NCBI RefSeq assembly: GCF_000153105.1
Contig: NZ_CH672377.1
Span: 606,532-670,531 of the forward strand
Reading direction: 5' to 3'
Source: Blastopirellula marina DSM 3645
GTDB taxonomy: Bacteria; Planctomycetota; Planctomycetia; Pirellulales; Pirellulaceae
DNA length: 64,000 bases
In this document: positions 55,501-63,055 of the stretch, piece after piece
Layout: every line of letters starts with the position of its first letter
Numbering within the stretch: the stretch's first letter is position 1
Made by a program: the position numbers and the translations under genes
The notes under the pieces: generated by a model
What the model saw: only the letters and a program-made list of their open reading frames with translations
What the model was told of the DNA's origin: nothing
Databases searched by the model: none

Positions 55501-57136
55501 CAACGTGCAAGTCACGATTTCTGTTTCTGACGGCGTTTCGACCGCGACGCAAACCTTCTCGATCACGATCTCGGCGGCGCCGATTGCCGCGGATCCGTTG
55601 CCGTCCGAATTTGCCGGCACGTCCGGAAAGCCGCTCGAGATTGATCTGTCGCAGTACGACTTCGGCCAAGGGATGACCGATTTTGAGGTCGCCGCGCCTG
55701 GCGGCGGAACGACAACCGGCGCATCGCAGTATGGCGTCGTCCAAGATGATTGGCTCGAGCAGACGAACTTCGCCTACAACTCGCAGCGTCAGGGTGAGAA
55801 GTATGTCAAAACCGAATCGGGGCAATGGTGCTTTGTCACCACCGACGGTCAACATGCGCTGCTGCACGAGTGGAAAGGGAGCTTTGTTCGCAGCACTGTG
55901 ATCGCGACGCTGGACATCTCCTACTACAACGACCCGAAACTTCTCTATCAAAACGAACCAGCGACGCCGCAAGCGGACGTGGATGTCGCGATCGACCCCG
56001 CGACCGGCAAACTGGTCGTGACGCCGCGCGACGGTTTTGCGGGGCGCATCACATTGACGGTAACGGCCACCGGGTCGAACGGCGCCGAAACTCGTACATT
56101 CGACGTCGTGTTTGCGGCACAGACGCTGGAACTTGCGCCGATTGCGAATGACCAATTTCCGAGCGGCGAAACGCGCTATACGCTTGATTTGCGCGACTAT
56201 TTGACCGGTGGCGACTCGGTGGTTCTTTCGACGGCTGCGACCGCCGTTTCCGACGCTGAAGCCTATGCGATCGACAAAGCGGCGAACTTTGTCAGCGATC
56301 CGTTTTTAAGCCGCACCAACTACGCCTATAACGCCTACGGTCACCAAGAAAAGTTCATCCGTGATGCGAACTACCAGTGGTACTATCTGACTCAGGAAGG
56401 AGATCAGGCCGTCCTCTACAAGTGGCAGGGAGACATCGGCGGCGGTGACCGAATCGCGACGCTTGATTCTGCTTACTACGAAGATCCCAGCTTGTTAGTC
56501 AACGCTGCCGAAACCAGCGGCGACGTTACGGCGCGCATTGAAAACGGTCAGCTGATTGTCGATCGGCCGGCGAACTTTACGGGGGACGTTATCGTCACCG
56601 TCGCCGCAACCAACGGCAGCGCTTCGGTCTCCCAGGTCTTTCGTATTGCGGCGACAACGCCGGCGATCCACCATGCGTCGTCGATGGTGGACTTTGTCTC
56701 CGCATCCACTGCTGCACTTTCGATCCGTTCCGCATCGACTTCGGTCGACGCGAGCAACTTCGCGCCGCCAGCCGCGTCGCCCACGCTCGATTCGATCCAA
56801 GCCCAAGTCGCCGCAATCGCCGCCGAGGTGGCCCTGCGGTTTGGAGACGACATCGACTCGCTTGCCCAATCGCGCACCGCCCCTCTACCGACGACTGGCG
56901 CGCCGCGAACTCTCGGCGGCTCCATTTCGCAGAAGAGCGATCAATTGGCCGATGTCGCCGCAGCCCAGTCGGCGCGGGACGAACGTTTGTCAATGCCGAC
57001 GATCGTTAACGCCATGGACGCGTGGGGAGACCAGATCGCCAGCGATCTGGCCCAGCGCGAAGATTCGTTCTCGGTCGAAGCCGACGACCTCTACTCTTCG
57101 CTGGATCAAGTTGATTTCGAGTTGCCGGAAGCCTAG
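52532..57136 (+). CDS. large exported subtilase with LEPR-type N-terminus and P domain
   Basis: A 1534-residue secreted serine protease. The N-terminus has a basic start and IERLEVRELFAGD, a form of the LEPR-x-LL motif found on giant planctomycete exported proteins. The S8 peptidase domain follows: VAVIDTGVDYTHPDL (Asp near 213), HGTHVAGT (His near 269), NNSWGGG (oxyanion Asn near 335), GTSMAAPHVSG (Ser near 435). Next are Ig-like domains (about 490-700), a proprotein convertase P domain (about 708-835, DADIWLDIDHTWDSDLTVVLI), further cadherin/Ig-like modules with RDGDL and ITLTVTATGS, and two copies of an unfamiliar repeat (see repeats). The C-terminal 180 residues are Ala/Ser-rich. Catalytic residues are intact. 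Confidence 0.93.
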   Translation: MSIFRRYALNTIRPRVKKPITPDASFGQIERLEVRELFAGDTANFLSPIWFEQLSTSAHSQIDAGNATFAESTTQVVWENTTLDVYNDEWIIQLDASLAASITSLTDVAALLDGGTLQFEIIGGLGLSGQLLIRTYDAEINAVTDWLAGQSIVTTFEPNALLPAHLATSDPQGDSLWGLDNQGQTGGTVDADIDAPEAWEITTGNPNIVVAVIDTGVDYTHPDLIHSMWVNPGEIAGDGIDNDGNGFVDDVYGYDFLNNDGDPMDDNMHGTHVAGTIAAEGDNATGVVGVASSASIMALKFLSASGSGSTADAVRALNYATMMKKLYGVNVVATNNSWGGGEYSSALYNAIKASGDEDILFVAAAGNNGTNNDVNPQYPASYGLDNVISVAATDHNDQLAGFSNYGASSVDIAAPGVGIVSTITRGRYLSLSGTSMAAPHVSGVIALAYSINPSATMEQIKAALLGGADDIAGLHGKVSTGGRLNALGTLHQLNFSVTDASIEAGAVVESPLTNFTIEFSGNFDPSTVAASDFLVNGQAADSLTVVNGNQVTFHYSQSPIVAQGAQRMELLAGSVERNGDGLALTGFVREFFYDAARLTITQTSIANGAALDDLPKYLDLIFSEAIDPATLTAADLQLSSGGVIAVEMIGDRTARFWLQLPYDNGEITYQLADGAVADLHGNVGAGITGHFSIDLVDIAIYETTGPIPLPTYGSIDIPLQISDDLKVADADIWLDIDHTWDSDLTVVLIAPNGTQIKLFSAIGGSGDGFHGTILDDDAEMLIGDAAAPFSGRFRPSGDLSLLEGMSTAGTWTLRVSDSFASDVGTLQSFGIHFSVASSLEIDPLDDITIHHVQDSLEVDVNASPGATISAKVLGDVPANVHWNAETGRLTIDPPRGYVGNFTVRVSAARGGETTWEEFVVSVTNDAVQLGVIADQTLSHDGQLELPLTVENRDGDLLTYIATATDAAGRLVEVAISDGVFRFDATSAAAGNVQVTISVSDGVSTATQTFSITISAAPIAADPLPSEFAGTSGKPLEIDLSQYDFGQGMTDFEVAAPGGGTTTGASQYGVVQDDWLEQTNFAYNSQRQGEKYVKTESGQWCFVTTDGQHALLHEWKGSFVRSTVIATLDISYYNDPKLLYQNEPATPQADVDVAIDPATGKLVVTPRDGFAGRITLTVTATGSNGAETRTFDVVFAAQTLELAPIANDQFPSGETRYTLDLRDYLTGGDSVVLSTAATAVSDAEAYAIDKAANFVSDPFLSRTNYAYNAYGHQEKFIRDANYQWYYLTQEGDQAVLYKWQGDIGGGDRIATLDSAYYEDPSLLVNAAETSGDVTARIENGQLIVDRPANFTGDVIVTVAATNGSASVSQVFRIAATTPAIHHASSMVDFVSASTAALSIRSASTSVDASNFAPPAASPTLDSIQAQVAAIAAEVALRFGDDIDSLAQSRTAPLPTTGAPRTLGGSISQKSDQLADVAAAQSARDERLSMPTIVNAMDAWGDQIASDLAQREDSFSVEADDLYSSLDQVDFELPEA
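55748..55951 (+). repeat. subtilase repeat copy 1
   Basis: Codes for residues 1073-1140: DWLEQTNFAYNSQRQGEKYV, GQWCFVT, GQHALLHEWKG, IATLDISYYNDPKLLYQ. It aligns end to end with copy 2. Conserved positions are T-N-[FY]-A-Y-N, E-K-[YF], Q-W, L-x-x-W-x-G, I-A-T-L-D-x-x-Y-Y-x-D-P. I do not recognise a named domain. Confidence 0.85.
56297..56503 (+). repeat. subtilase repeat copy 2
   Basis: Codes for residues 1256-1324: DPFLSRTNYAYNAYGHQEKF, QWYYLTQ, DQAVLYKWQG, IATLDSAYYEDPSLLVN. Roughly half of the residues are the same as in copy 1, with the same aromatic positions, separated by about 115 residues of Ig-like linker. Confidence 0.85.
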
Positions 57137-57170
57137 GCTGCCGGAGTCTCAGCCCGCGGACGATCGAGCG

Positions 57171-59372
57171 TTAAGCTCCGACCGCCCGCAACGTCGCTGA
57201 TGGCGATCCAATAAAGCCGTAATGCTCCAGACCTTCCAGTATCCCGCCGGCGCAATGTGCCTGAGCGAAATAGACGCGTGACGATTTGCTCTCGCGCAGC
57301 TTCTCGAGTTCCGGATCATAGTTGCCGACCACAATCCCGGCCGTCTCGCCGGTCAACATGTCCATATCGTTGCCGGAGTCGCCGGCGGTGGCGATGTTGG
57401 TAAGCGGGATATTCCACTTGGAAGAGAGATAGCGAATCGCTTTTCCCTTCGACGCTCGATGCGGCAGAATGTCGAGAAAACGTCCATGCGAAAAGATCAG
57501 CGAATGTGCAACGCCGGTCTGTGATAGAGCATCCCGAATCAGCGGTAGCGCTTCCTTCGGTTCCAACGCATCATCCAGCGAGTAGCTGATTTTGAATTCG
57601 CGCTGCGAGTGGGACTCCGGCTGCAGATGCAAAAACGGCAGCCCGTCCAGCGCCGCATGAACCCGGTCCGGCTTCCAACGCGAACGCAGATGGGCGCCCC
57701 AGCCTTTGACCGGAACGCGATCGGGTCCGTAGTACATCTCAGCGCCGACCGAACTGATAATCACGTCGATGTCGTGGATGCCATGTTTCTCGAGGACGTC
57801 ATCGATCAATTCCAGCGCTCTTCCCGATGCGACGCCAAATCCGATTCGCGAGCGATTATCTTTCAGCACTTGCTTGAGCTGCGCGAGCGCTTGATCGTCA
57901 CCCAGCAGCGTGTTGTCGATGTCGGTGATCAGCATCCGTTCGACATTGATCATCCGTGGTCCGACCGCCGGTTTTCCGACCGCCGAAGGAGTCCGCGACG
58001 GCGAAGAAACGATTTCTCGAATCGCTTCAAGATAGTGCCGACAGTGCGTTTCCCACGAGTAGAGCTTACGCACCAGATTCACGCCGTTCGAGGAACATTC
58101 ATCCCACTTTTCGTGATCGGTTAGCAAGGTCAACATTGCGTCGGTCAACGCCTTCGAGTCGGTCACATCGACCGCGATCCCGCTCTTGCAGTTCTCGGCA
58201 ATGTCTTGCGGACCACCCTCTTGCGTCGCCACAAACGGCAACCCGGTCGCGGACGACTCGATCGAAGTGAGCCCGAACAATTCGATGAATGCGCTGTTGA
58301 CGAAGATGCCGCGATCCGAAGCGGCCAGCCGATACAACTCCGGCACGTCAAATTCCGAACTATGATTTTTTGGAATCGCCATCTTGCCGTACAAGTCGTA
58401 ACGATCCATCGCCATCAACATGTCGGTAAGCACCTTTTGCTCGTTTTCCGGCATCGACTCGATATCATCACGAATCCCGGCGAAGACCGCCAAGTTCGCG
58501 ATCGCTTGCAGTTCTTTGCTTTCGCCGTAGGCGCTAATTAAAGCATTGATATTTTTGCGGCGATCAGGACGACACAGCGCCAAGATCATCGGCTTGTCAG
58601 GTGCAAAGTGAAAGCGATTCAGTTCGCGGCGCATCCGCATGCGGGCCTGCTTGAACTGCTCGTCAATTCCGTTGCTCGACATCTCATAGTCATAATACGG
58701 AAAGAAGCGATCGAGATCGGTCCCCGGCGGAATGACGCGAAAATTGAGATCTTCCTCTTTGAAGTAATCCGCGTACTGCTGATCTCGTTCATGTCGCGTA
58801 CTAGTGATCACCAGATCGGCGACCGAGAGACAGTCTTGTTCGACCTGAATGCGACGATCCATCGCAAGTTCTTTGTCGGCGTCTTCGCGGGTCCACCCTT
58901 CGTCCATGAGGTAAGCCAACTTGGGCTTGCCGAGCGAGTGCCCTGTAAAGACGAACGGGACGTCAAAGACGGACGCGACTTCTTTGGCGATATATCCGGC
59001 GTCCGCATAGTGACCATGAACCAACGTCGGCGAGCGACCCTCGCGACGCGTGAAGGTAATCATCGCATCGACAAACTCGTCGACGTAGGGCCACAGCCGC
59101 TCTTTGCGAAGGTATCGTCCGGGACCGCACGGCAAGCGAATCAGGCGACAGTTGGGGCCCAGTTCTTCGATCGGTTCCGAGTAGTCGCTCGATACTCGCT
59201 TGTCTTTGATCCGACGAGTGAATAGATCGACCCCCTCTACCTCTGGCAAAGCGGCCAGATTTTGGGCCAACTCCAGCACGTATCTTACTTGGCCTCCGGT
59301 ATCGGCGTCGCGTCCCATTTCGATGTTGGACGCGCGGATAAGACCGTGAAGACTGATGAGCTGGATGTACAT
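57171..59372 (-). CDS. bifunctional sucrose-phosphate synthase/phosphatase
   Basis: A 733-residue cytoplasmic enzyme predicted to make sucrose, a compatible solute and carbon store. Residues 1-460 are a GT4 sucrose-phosphate synthase: IQLISLHGLIRASNIEMGRDADTGGQVRYV (UDP-glucose/F6P site), VFTGHSLGKPKLAYLM, the donor loop PGTDLDRF, and IELFGLTSIESSATGLPFVATQEGG. From about 475 a HAD-IIB phosphatase follows: MLITDIDNTLLGDD (motif I), GVASGRAL (II), ASKGKAIRYLSSKW (Lys, III) and TAGDSGNDMDML (IV). The ATG at 59372 has GGGGGAGG six bases upstream, the strongest ribosome site in the window. A MarR gene lies 63 bases upstream and may control it. Confidence 0.92.
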   Translation of the reverse strand: MYIQLISLHGLIRASNIEMGRDADTGGQVRYVLELAQNLAALPEVEGVDLFTRRIKDKRVSSDYSEPIEELGPNCRLIRLPCGPGRYLRKERLWPYVDEFVDAMITFTRREGRSPTLVHGHYADAGYIAKEVASVFDVPFVFTGHSLGKPKLAYLMDEGWTREDADKELAMDRRIQVEQDCLSVADLVITSTRHERDQQYADYFKEEDLNFRVIPPGTDLDRFFPYYDYEMSSNGIDEQFKQARMRMRRELNRFHFAPDKPMILALCRPDRRKNINALISAYGESKELQAIANLAVFAGIRDDIESMPENEQKVLTDMLMAMDRYDLYGKMAIPKNHSSEFDVPELYRLAASDRGIFVNSAFIELFGLTSIESSATGLPFVATQEGGPQDIAENCKSGIAVDVTDSKALTDAMLTLLTDHEKWDECSSNGVNLVRKLYSWETHCRHYLEAIREIVSSPSRTPSAVGKPAVGPRMINVERMLITDIDNTLLGDDQALAQLKQVLKDNRSRIGFGVASGRALELIDDVLEKHGIHDIDVIISSVGAEMYYGPDRVPVKGWGAHLRSRWKPDRVHAALDGLPFLHLQPESHSQREFKISYSLDDALEPKEALPLIRDALSQTGVAHSLIFSHGRFLDILPHRASKGKAIRYLSSKWNIPLTNIATAGDSGNDMDMLTGETAGIVVGNYDPELEKLRESKSSRVYFAQAHCAGGILEGLEHYGFIGSPSATLRAVGA

Positions 59373-59435
59373 CAAATACCTCCCCCTGGTTGCTCGGCGT
59401 CAAACGTTTTTAGGCGATGGCTCGACGCGCGATTT

Positions 59436-60020
59436 CTATGGGCTGGTTGAAGAATCGTTTCGCCTCTCTCGATTCAGACCTTTCTTACTTTGCAAGCGGC
59501 GTGCCGAGTCCATTTCGGCCGGGTAGTGATCATTTTCCGGCGGGTCGATTGACTGCAAATCAACCACCTTGGACGACGAACCGCCCGAGTTTTCCATCAT
59601 CGTAGCGACACGCTGGAGCGTAGCGGCGACCTGCATCTGCTCCCAACTTTCCAACTGATCCAGTTGGCGCTGAAACGGACGATGCAGCAACGTCGGCGCT
59701 TTGTCGAGCAACTTTTGACCGGCGTCAGTCAATTGAACCCGGATGTGGCGTCGATCATTCTCGCTCCGTTGACGAGCGATCAACTCCCGCTTTTCCAAAC
59801 GGTCAAGAATTCCCGTCAGCGTGGCATGACCAAGATGAATAGAGCTCGCGACCTTGCCGGCTGTCGTCGGTTGCAAGCGATGAATCGCCTGCAGCGCGGC
59901 GAGTTGCGGAAAGGTTAACCCGATCTCTTGCAACAATTGTCGCGATTCAAGATCAATCGATCGCATGATTCGCCGTAAAGCGAATGCGATCTGATCTTCC
60001 AACGGGTCATGAACTCCCAT
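59436..60020 (-). CDS. MarR-family transcriptional regulator
   Basis: A 194-residue winged-helix regulator. The MarR domain spans about residues 8-135: LTFPQLAALQAIHRLQPTTAGKVASSIHLGHATLTGILDRLEKRELIARQRSENDRRHIRVQLTDAGQKLL. The C-terminal 50 residues are Ser/Asp/Arg-rich and unusual. It lies 63 bases upstream of the sucrose-phosphate synthase gene on the same strand, so the two may be one transcript. The ATG at 60020 follows a long untranslated leader and a candidate promoter at 60058-60087. Confidence 0.9.
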   Translation of the reverse strand: MGVHDPLEDQIAFALRRIMRSIDLESRQLLQEIGLTFPQLAALQAIHRLQPTTAGKVASSIHLGHATLTGILDRLEKRELIARQRSENDRRHIRVQLTDAGQKLLDKAPTLLHRPFQRQLDQLESWEQMQVAATLQRVATMMENSGGSSSKVVDLQSIDPPENDHYPAEMDSARRLQSKKGLNRERRNDSSTSP

Positions 60021-60057
60021 GCAAGCTTCCAGATAACATCAATGTGGGGCTTGCACT

Positions 60058-60087
60058 ACTTTACGTGTACGAAAGAGTTGCTGTCAA
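60058..60087 (-). promoter_or_regulatory. candidate sigma70 promoter of the MarR gene
   Basis: On the minus strand TTGACA (60087-60082) and TAAAGT (60063-60058) are spaced by 18 bases. Transcription would start near 60051, 30 bases before the ATG at 60020. Sequence match only. Confidence 0.4.
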
Positions 60088-60213
60088 CTAGCGCGGACAA
60101 TTACGACATAAACGCGCATATTCGCCCCACTAAAGTCGCTTCAACGGCATTTCGATATTGTGAGTGCGAAAGAAAGCGCCGCCGCAACAGCCCCCCGACT
60201 GACAAGTTTGCGG

Positions 60214-60645
60214 CTATGCAGAGAATCCGCGTCGCGCCAGCCCGTCGAGCAACTGCTCCAGAATCCGTCCCAATTCCACGCGATCTGCGTCCGGCAATTC
60301 TTCAAACAGTTTCAGCACGACGTCATTTTTCAAAATCGTCTCTTTGACTGTCAACATGCCGCGATCGGTCAGCGATATCAAGGTTGCGCGGCGATCTTCC
60401 GGATGCGGATTTCGCTCGACCAGCCCTTCGCTTTCGAGCGCGTCGACCAATTTCGTGACGTTTCGCGGAGTCACCTGCAGCCGAGTGCTAATGTCGTTCA
60501 TCTTGCAGGTGCCGCTGCATTTCAGCGCATAAAGCAAGCGCGCACGGGACGCCGTCGTACCGGCGGCGGCCATTTCGACCTCCAACCATTGGGAAAATGC
60601 TTTTCCAAAACGACCGATCTTTTCCGCCACTTCTTCTGATTTCAA
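60214..60645 (-). CDS. MarR-family transcriptional regulator
   Basis: A MarR protein of about 143 residues, divergent from the PQQ-propeller gene. The winged-helix core reads TTASRARLLYALKCSGTCKMNDISTRLQVTPRNVTKLVDALESEGLVERNPHPEDRRATLISLTDRGM. Start is uncertain: no ATG precedes the domain, so a TTG at 60645 (after a GAAGAAG stretch) is given, with TTG 60729 as the longer alternative. The region upstream of the shorter start contains a small symmetric site. MarR proteins often repress a divergent neighbour, so regulation of the 60780 gene is plausible. Confidence 0.8.
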   Translation of the reverse strand: MKSEEVAEKIGRFGKAFSQWLEVEMAAAGTTASRARLLYALKCSGTCKMNDISTRLQVTPRNVTKLVDALESEGLVERNPHPEDRRATLISLTDRGMLTVKETILKNDVVLKLFEELPDADRVELGRILEQLLDGLARRGFSA

Positions 60646-60678
60646 TGCTTCTTCTCGAAAAACTTGGCTGCCGCTTGA

Positions 60679-60705
60679 TTGACAAATTGTGTACTGGTCT
60701 ATAAA
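60679..60705 (+). promoter_or_regulatory. candidate promoter/operator between marR and PQQ gene
   Basis: TTGACA (60679-60684) and TATAAA (60700-60705) with a 15-base spacer, slightly short, on the plus strand. The overlapping symmetric site ACAA-A-TTGT (60682-60690) could be a MarR half-site pair. This is only suggestive. Confidence 0.3.
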
Positions 60706-60779
60706 TTTCCGCTTAGCTGCGTTTCGCAACCTTATCGATAGCGAATTCGCCCATCGGGGGCGATATCAGGAGCGTCAAA

Positions 60780-62600
60780 ATGAGCGATCTCACGACAAAT
60801 CATCCCGAAAACAACGATTCCGCCGCTGGCCACTCGGCGGCGAAGGCTTCGCCGCGTATCTGGCCGTTGATCGCAATCGCCGTTTGTCAGTTGGCGATCT
60901 TGACGATTCCTGGTCGCATCGCTCCCAGCACGATGTTCCATTTTATGTCAATGATGTGGGGAGCGCTCGCCTGTTTGACGCTGACGATGGTGTGGTTAAT
61001 CGCATTTTGCCGCCTGCCGCTTCGCGAACGACTGATCTCGATCGGGCTCGTCATCGCTCTAGCGCTGGGTGCGATTCTCTTTTCCGATCCGTCGATAAAC
61101 GCAATGGTGCTGGGGATCGTGCTGGCTCCGTGGACGATTGTCGCTTGCGGGTTAGTCGCACTCCTGGCGATTCCGTTTGGCTGGCCGGTGCAACGCTTCG
61201 CTTTGGCGTCGGTCTTGGTCATCACGGCCGGTTTGACCCTCTGCTTAAAACTCGACGGCGTGCGCGGCACGATTACCGCCGACTTTTCGCCGCGTTGGAA
61301 TCCCACCAACGAAGAGGCGTTGTTGGCCGAACTCAAAAATTCGCCGGCGCCGCACGTCGCTCCCGATAGTGCGGCGCTCGCCGCGTCGACATCCACTTGG
61401 CCCGGCTTTCGTGGTCCGCAGCGTGACGGCGTCTTGCGTGGCGCTACGTTCGCGACCGATTGGGACCAACACCCGCCGCAGGAACTCTGGCGGCGGAAAA
61501 TTGGTCCCGGCTGGTCCTCCTTCTGCGCCATCGGCGATCAAATTGTGACGCAGGAACAGCTCGGCGATGAAGAATTGGTGACCTGCTACGACGCGACAAC
61601 CGGCCAACCAATTTGGCGGTACGCGATCGAAACCCGTTTTGAAGAACCCTTGGCCGGGCCCGGTCCGCGCGCGACGCCCACGTTCCACGCCGGCAAGCTT
61701 TACGCGTTGGGAGGATCCGGATTCGTTTCGTGCATCGATGCGACCAACGGCGCCGAGATTTGGCGGCGTGACCTGACCCAGGACGTGAATGCAAAAACGC
61801 CGGAGTGGGGCTTTTCCAGCTCTCCGCTGATCGCCGGCCCAACGGTGATCGTATTCGCCGGCGATCAGCAGTTCGAGGGTCAGCCCGGAGAAACAGGCAA
61901 AGCGGTCGTCGCCTACGACCTCGAGACCGGCGAAATCCAATGGACAAGCGGTCGCGGCAAGCATAGCTACAGTTCGCCCCATCTGGCCAATCTGGCAGGC
62001 GTCGATCAGGTCGTCATGATGACCGATTGGGGCGTCCAAGGACTTGCTTCCGAGGATGGCGAAGTCCTCTGGGAAAATGAGTGGGACATCCAACCCGGCA
62101 ATCGCGTCGTGCAGCCGCAGATCGTCGCTGATTCGGTCTATGTCGGCACCGGCCTAGGGATGGGAACCCGGAAAATTGATATCGGGCGCGACGCCGAAAA
62201 TTGGTCGGCGACCGAAGAATGGACTTCACGCAATTTGAAGCCCTACTTCAACGATTTCGTTCAGTTCGAGGGGCATTTTTACGGATTCGACGATCGCATC
62301 TTTACCTGCATCGAAGCGGCGACCGGCGATCGCGTCTGGAAGGGAGGCCGCTATGGCCATGGACAAACGCTGTTGGTCGAAGATGCCGGCGTGCTGATCA
62401 TCGTGAGCGAAAACGGGGAGCTGGCGCTCGTGAAAGCGACCCCGGAAGACCACACAGAAATCACGAAGTTCCGCGTGTTCGACGGCAAAACTTGGAACCA
62501 CCCGGTCGTCGCCGCTGGCAAGCTGTTTGTCCGCAACGGCGAAGAGATGGTTGGGTTTGAACTGCGTGATTGGCAAGAAACAAAAACAGCCGACGAATAA
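60780..62600 (+). CDS. membrane protein with PQQ-type beta-propeller
   Basis: A 606-residue protein with about four to five N-terminal membrane helices (residues 27-160, e.g. WPLIAIAVCQLAILTI and ISIGLVIALALGAILF) and a C-terminal outside beta-propeller. The propeller consists of PQQ-like repeats with W-G/A motifs: TWPGFRGPQRDGVLRG at its start, then CYDATTGQPIWRYAI, CIDATNGAEIWRRDL, AYDLETGEIQWTSG, LASEDGEVLWENEW and CIEAATGDRVWKGG. This arrangement resembles planctomycete PQQ-repeat proteins with no bound cofactor assigned; no dehydrogenase catalytic set is seen. A terminator overlaps its stop codon. Confidence 0.88.
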   Translation: MSDLTTNHPENNDSAAGHSAAKASPRIWPLIAIAVCQLAILTIPGRIAPSTMFHFMSMMWGALACLTLTMVWLIAFCRLPLRERLISIGLVIALALGAILFSDPSINAMVLGIVLAPWTIVACGLVALLAIPFGWPVQRFALASVLVITAGLTLCLKLDGVRGTITADFSPRWNPTNEEALLAELKNSPAPHVAPDSAALAASTSTWPGFRGPQRDGVLRGATFATDWDQHPPQELWRRKIGPGWSSFCAIGDQIVTQEQLGDEELVTCYDATTGQPIWRYAIETRFEEPLAGPGPRATPTFHAGKLYALGGSGFVSCIDATNGAEIWRRDLTQDVNAKTPEWGFSSSPLIAGPTVIVFAGDQQFEGQPGETGKAVVAYDLETGEIQWTSGRGKHSYSSPHLANLAGVDQVVMMTDWGVQGLASEDGEVLWENEWDIQPGNRVVQPQIVADSVYVGTGLGMGTRKIDIGRDAENWSATEEWTSRNLKPYFNDFVQFEGHFYGFDDRIFTCIEAATGDRVWKGGRYGHGQTLLVEDAGVLIIVSENGELALVKATPEDHTEITKFRVFDGKTWNHPVVAAGKLFVRNGEEMVGFELRDWQETKTADE

Positions 62601-62615
62601 TCGTCGGCCGTTTTT
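62589..62615. terminator. bidirectional terminator with stop codon in the loop
   Basis: GCCGACGA (62589-62596) pairs with TCGTCGGC (62601-62608). The loop ATAA contains the TAA stop of the PQQ gene. CG and TTTTT follow on the plus strand, and AAAAAC precedes the stem, giving a T run for the minus strand as well. It sits between two convergent genes. Confidence 0.85.
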
Positions 62616-62634
62616 AGATCTCACAGGGATGCGT

Positions 62635-63030
62635 TTATTTTTTCGCCGCCAAGTCGATCTCGACAAAATCTTGATCGACGGCAACTTCCATCGTACGCCG
62701 ATATTCCCGCGGTCGCTTGACCCGACGTGGAGCACGCGCCGACTGACCATCGCCAACCAACGGGTTCCCTCCGGTAATCGAGACGATATGCTCACCGGGA
62801 AGTACGCCCTCACGACCATCGATATAGTTGAGCGTGAATTTCCCTTCTGAGTCGGTGATCCCCCACGACGCCGCGCCATCTTGCTGCGGCGAAAAGGTGA
62901 CGTTCATGCCGGCGGCGGGATTTCCGTCGTCAGTCACGAGTCCCTGCAACGGGGCCAATACCGGCCCCTTCGCACCGCATCCCACCAAAGCGGCGAACGA
63001 TAGCAAGAGCAATAGGCTTCGCATTTTCAT
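62635..63030 (-). CDS. small lipoprotein paired with DUF1559
   Basis: A 131-residue lipoprotein. The ATG at 63030 has GGGAGA about seven bases upstream, and the signal peptide MKMRSLLLLLSFAALVGC ends in the lipobox LVGC. The mature part has LQGLVTDDGNPAAGMNVTFSP, ITDSEGKFTLNYIDG and GVLPGEHIVSITG, the transthyretin-like pattern. It is 25 bases downstream of the DUF1559 gene on the same strand, so they are probably co-transcribed. Third lipoprotein of this kind in the window. Confidence 0.85.
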   Translation of the reverse strand: MKMRSLLLLLSFAALVGCGAKGPVLAPLQGLVTDDGNPAAGMNVTFSPQQDGAASWGITDSEGKFTLNYIDGREGVLPGEHIVSITGGNPLVGDGQSARAPRRVKRPREYRRTMEVAVDQDFVEIDLAAKK

Positions 63031-63055
63031 CACGTTCTCCCTTGTGGTGTCGGAG

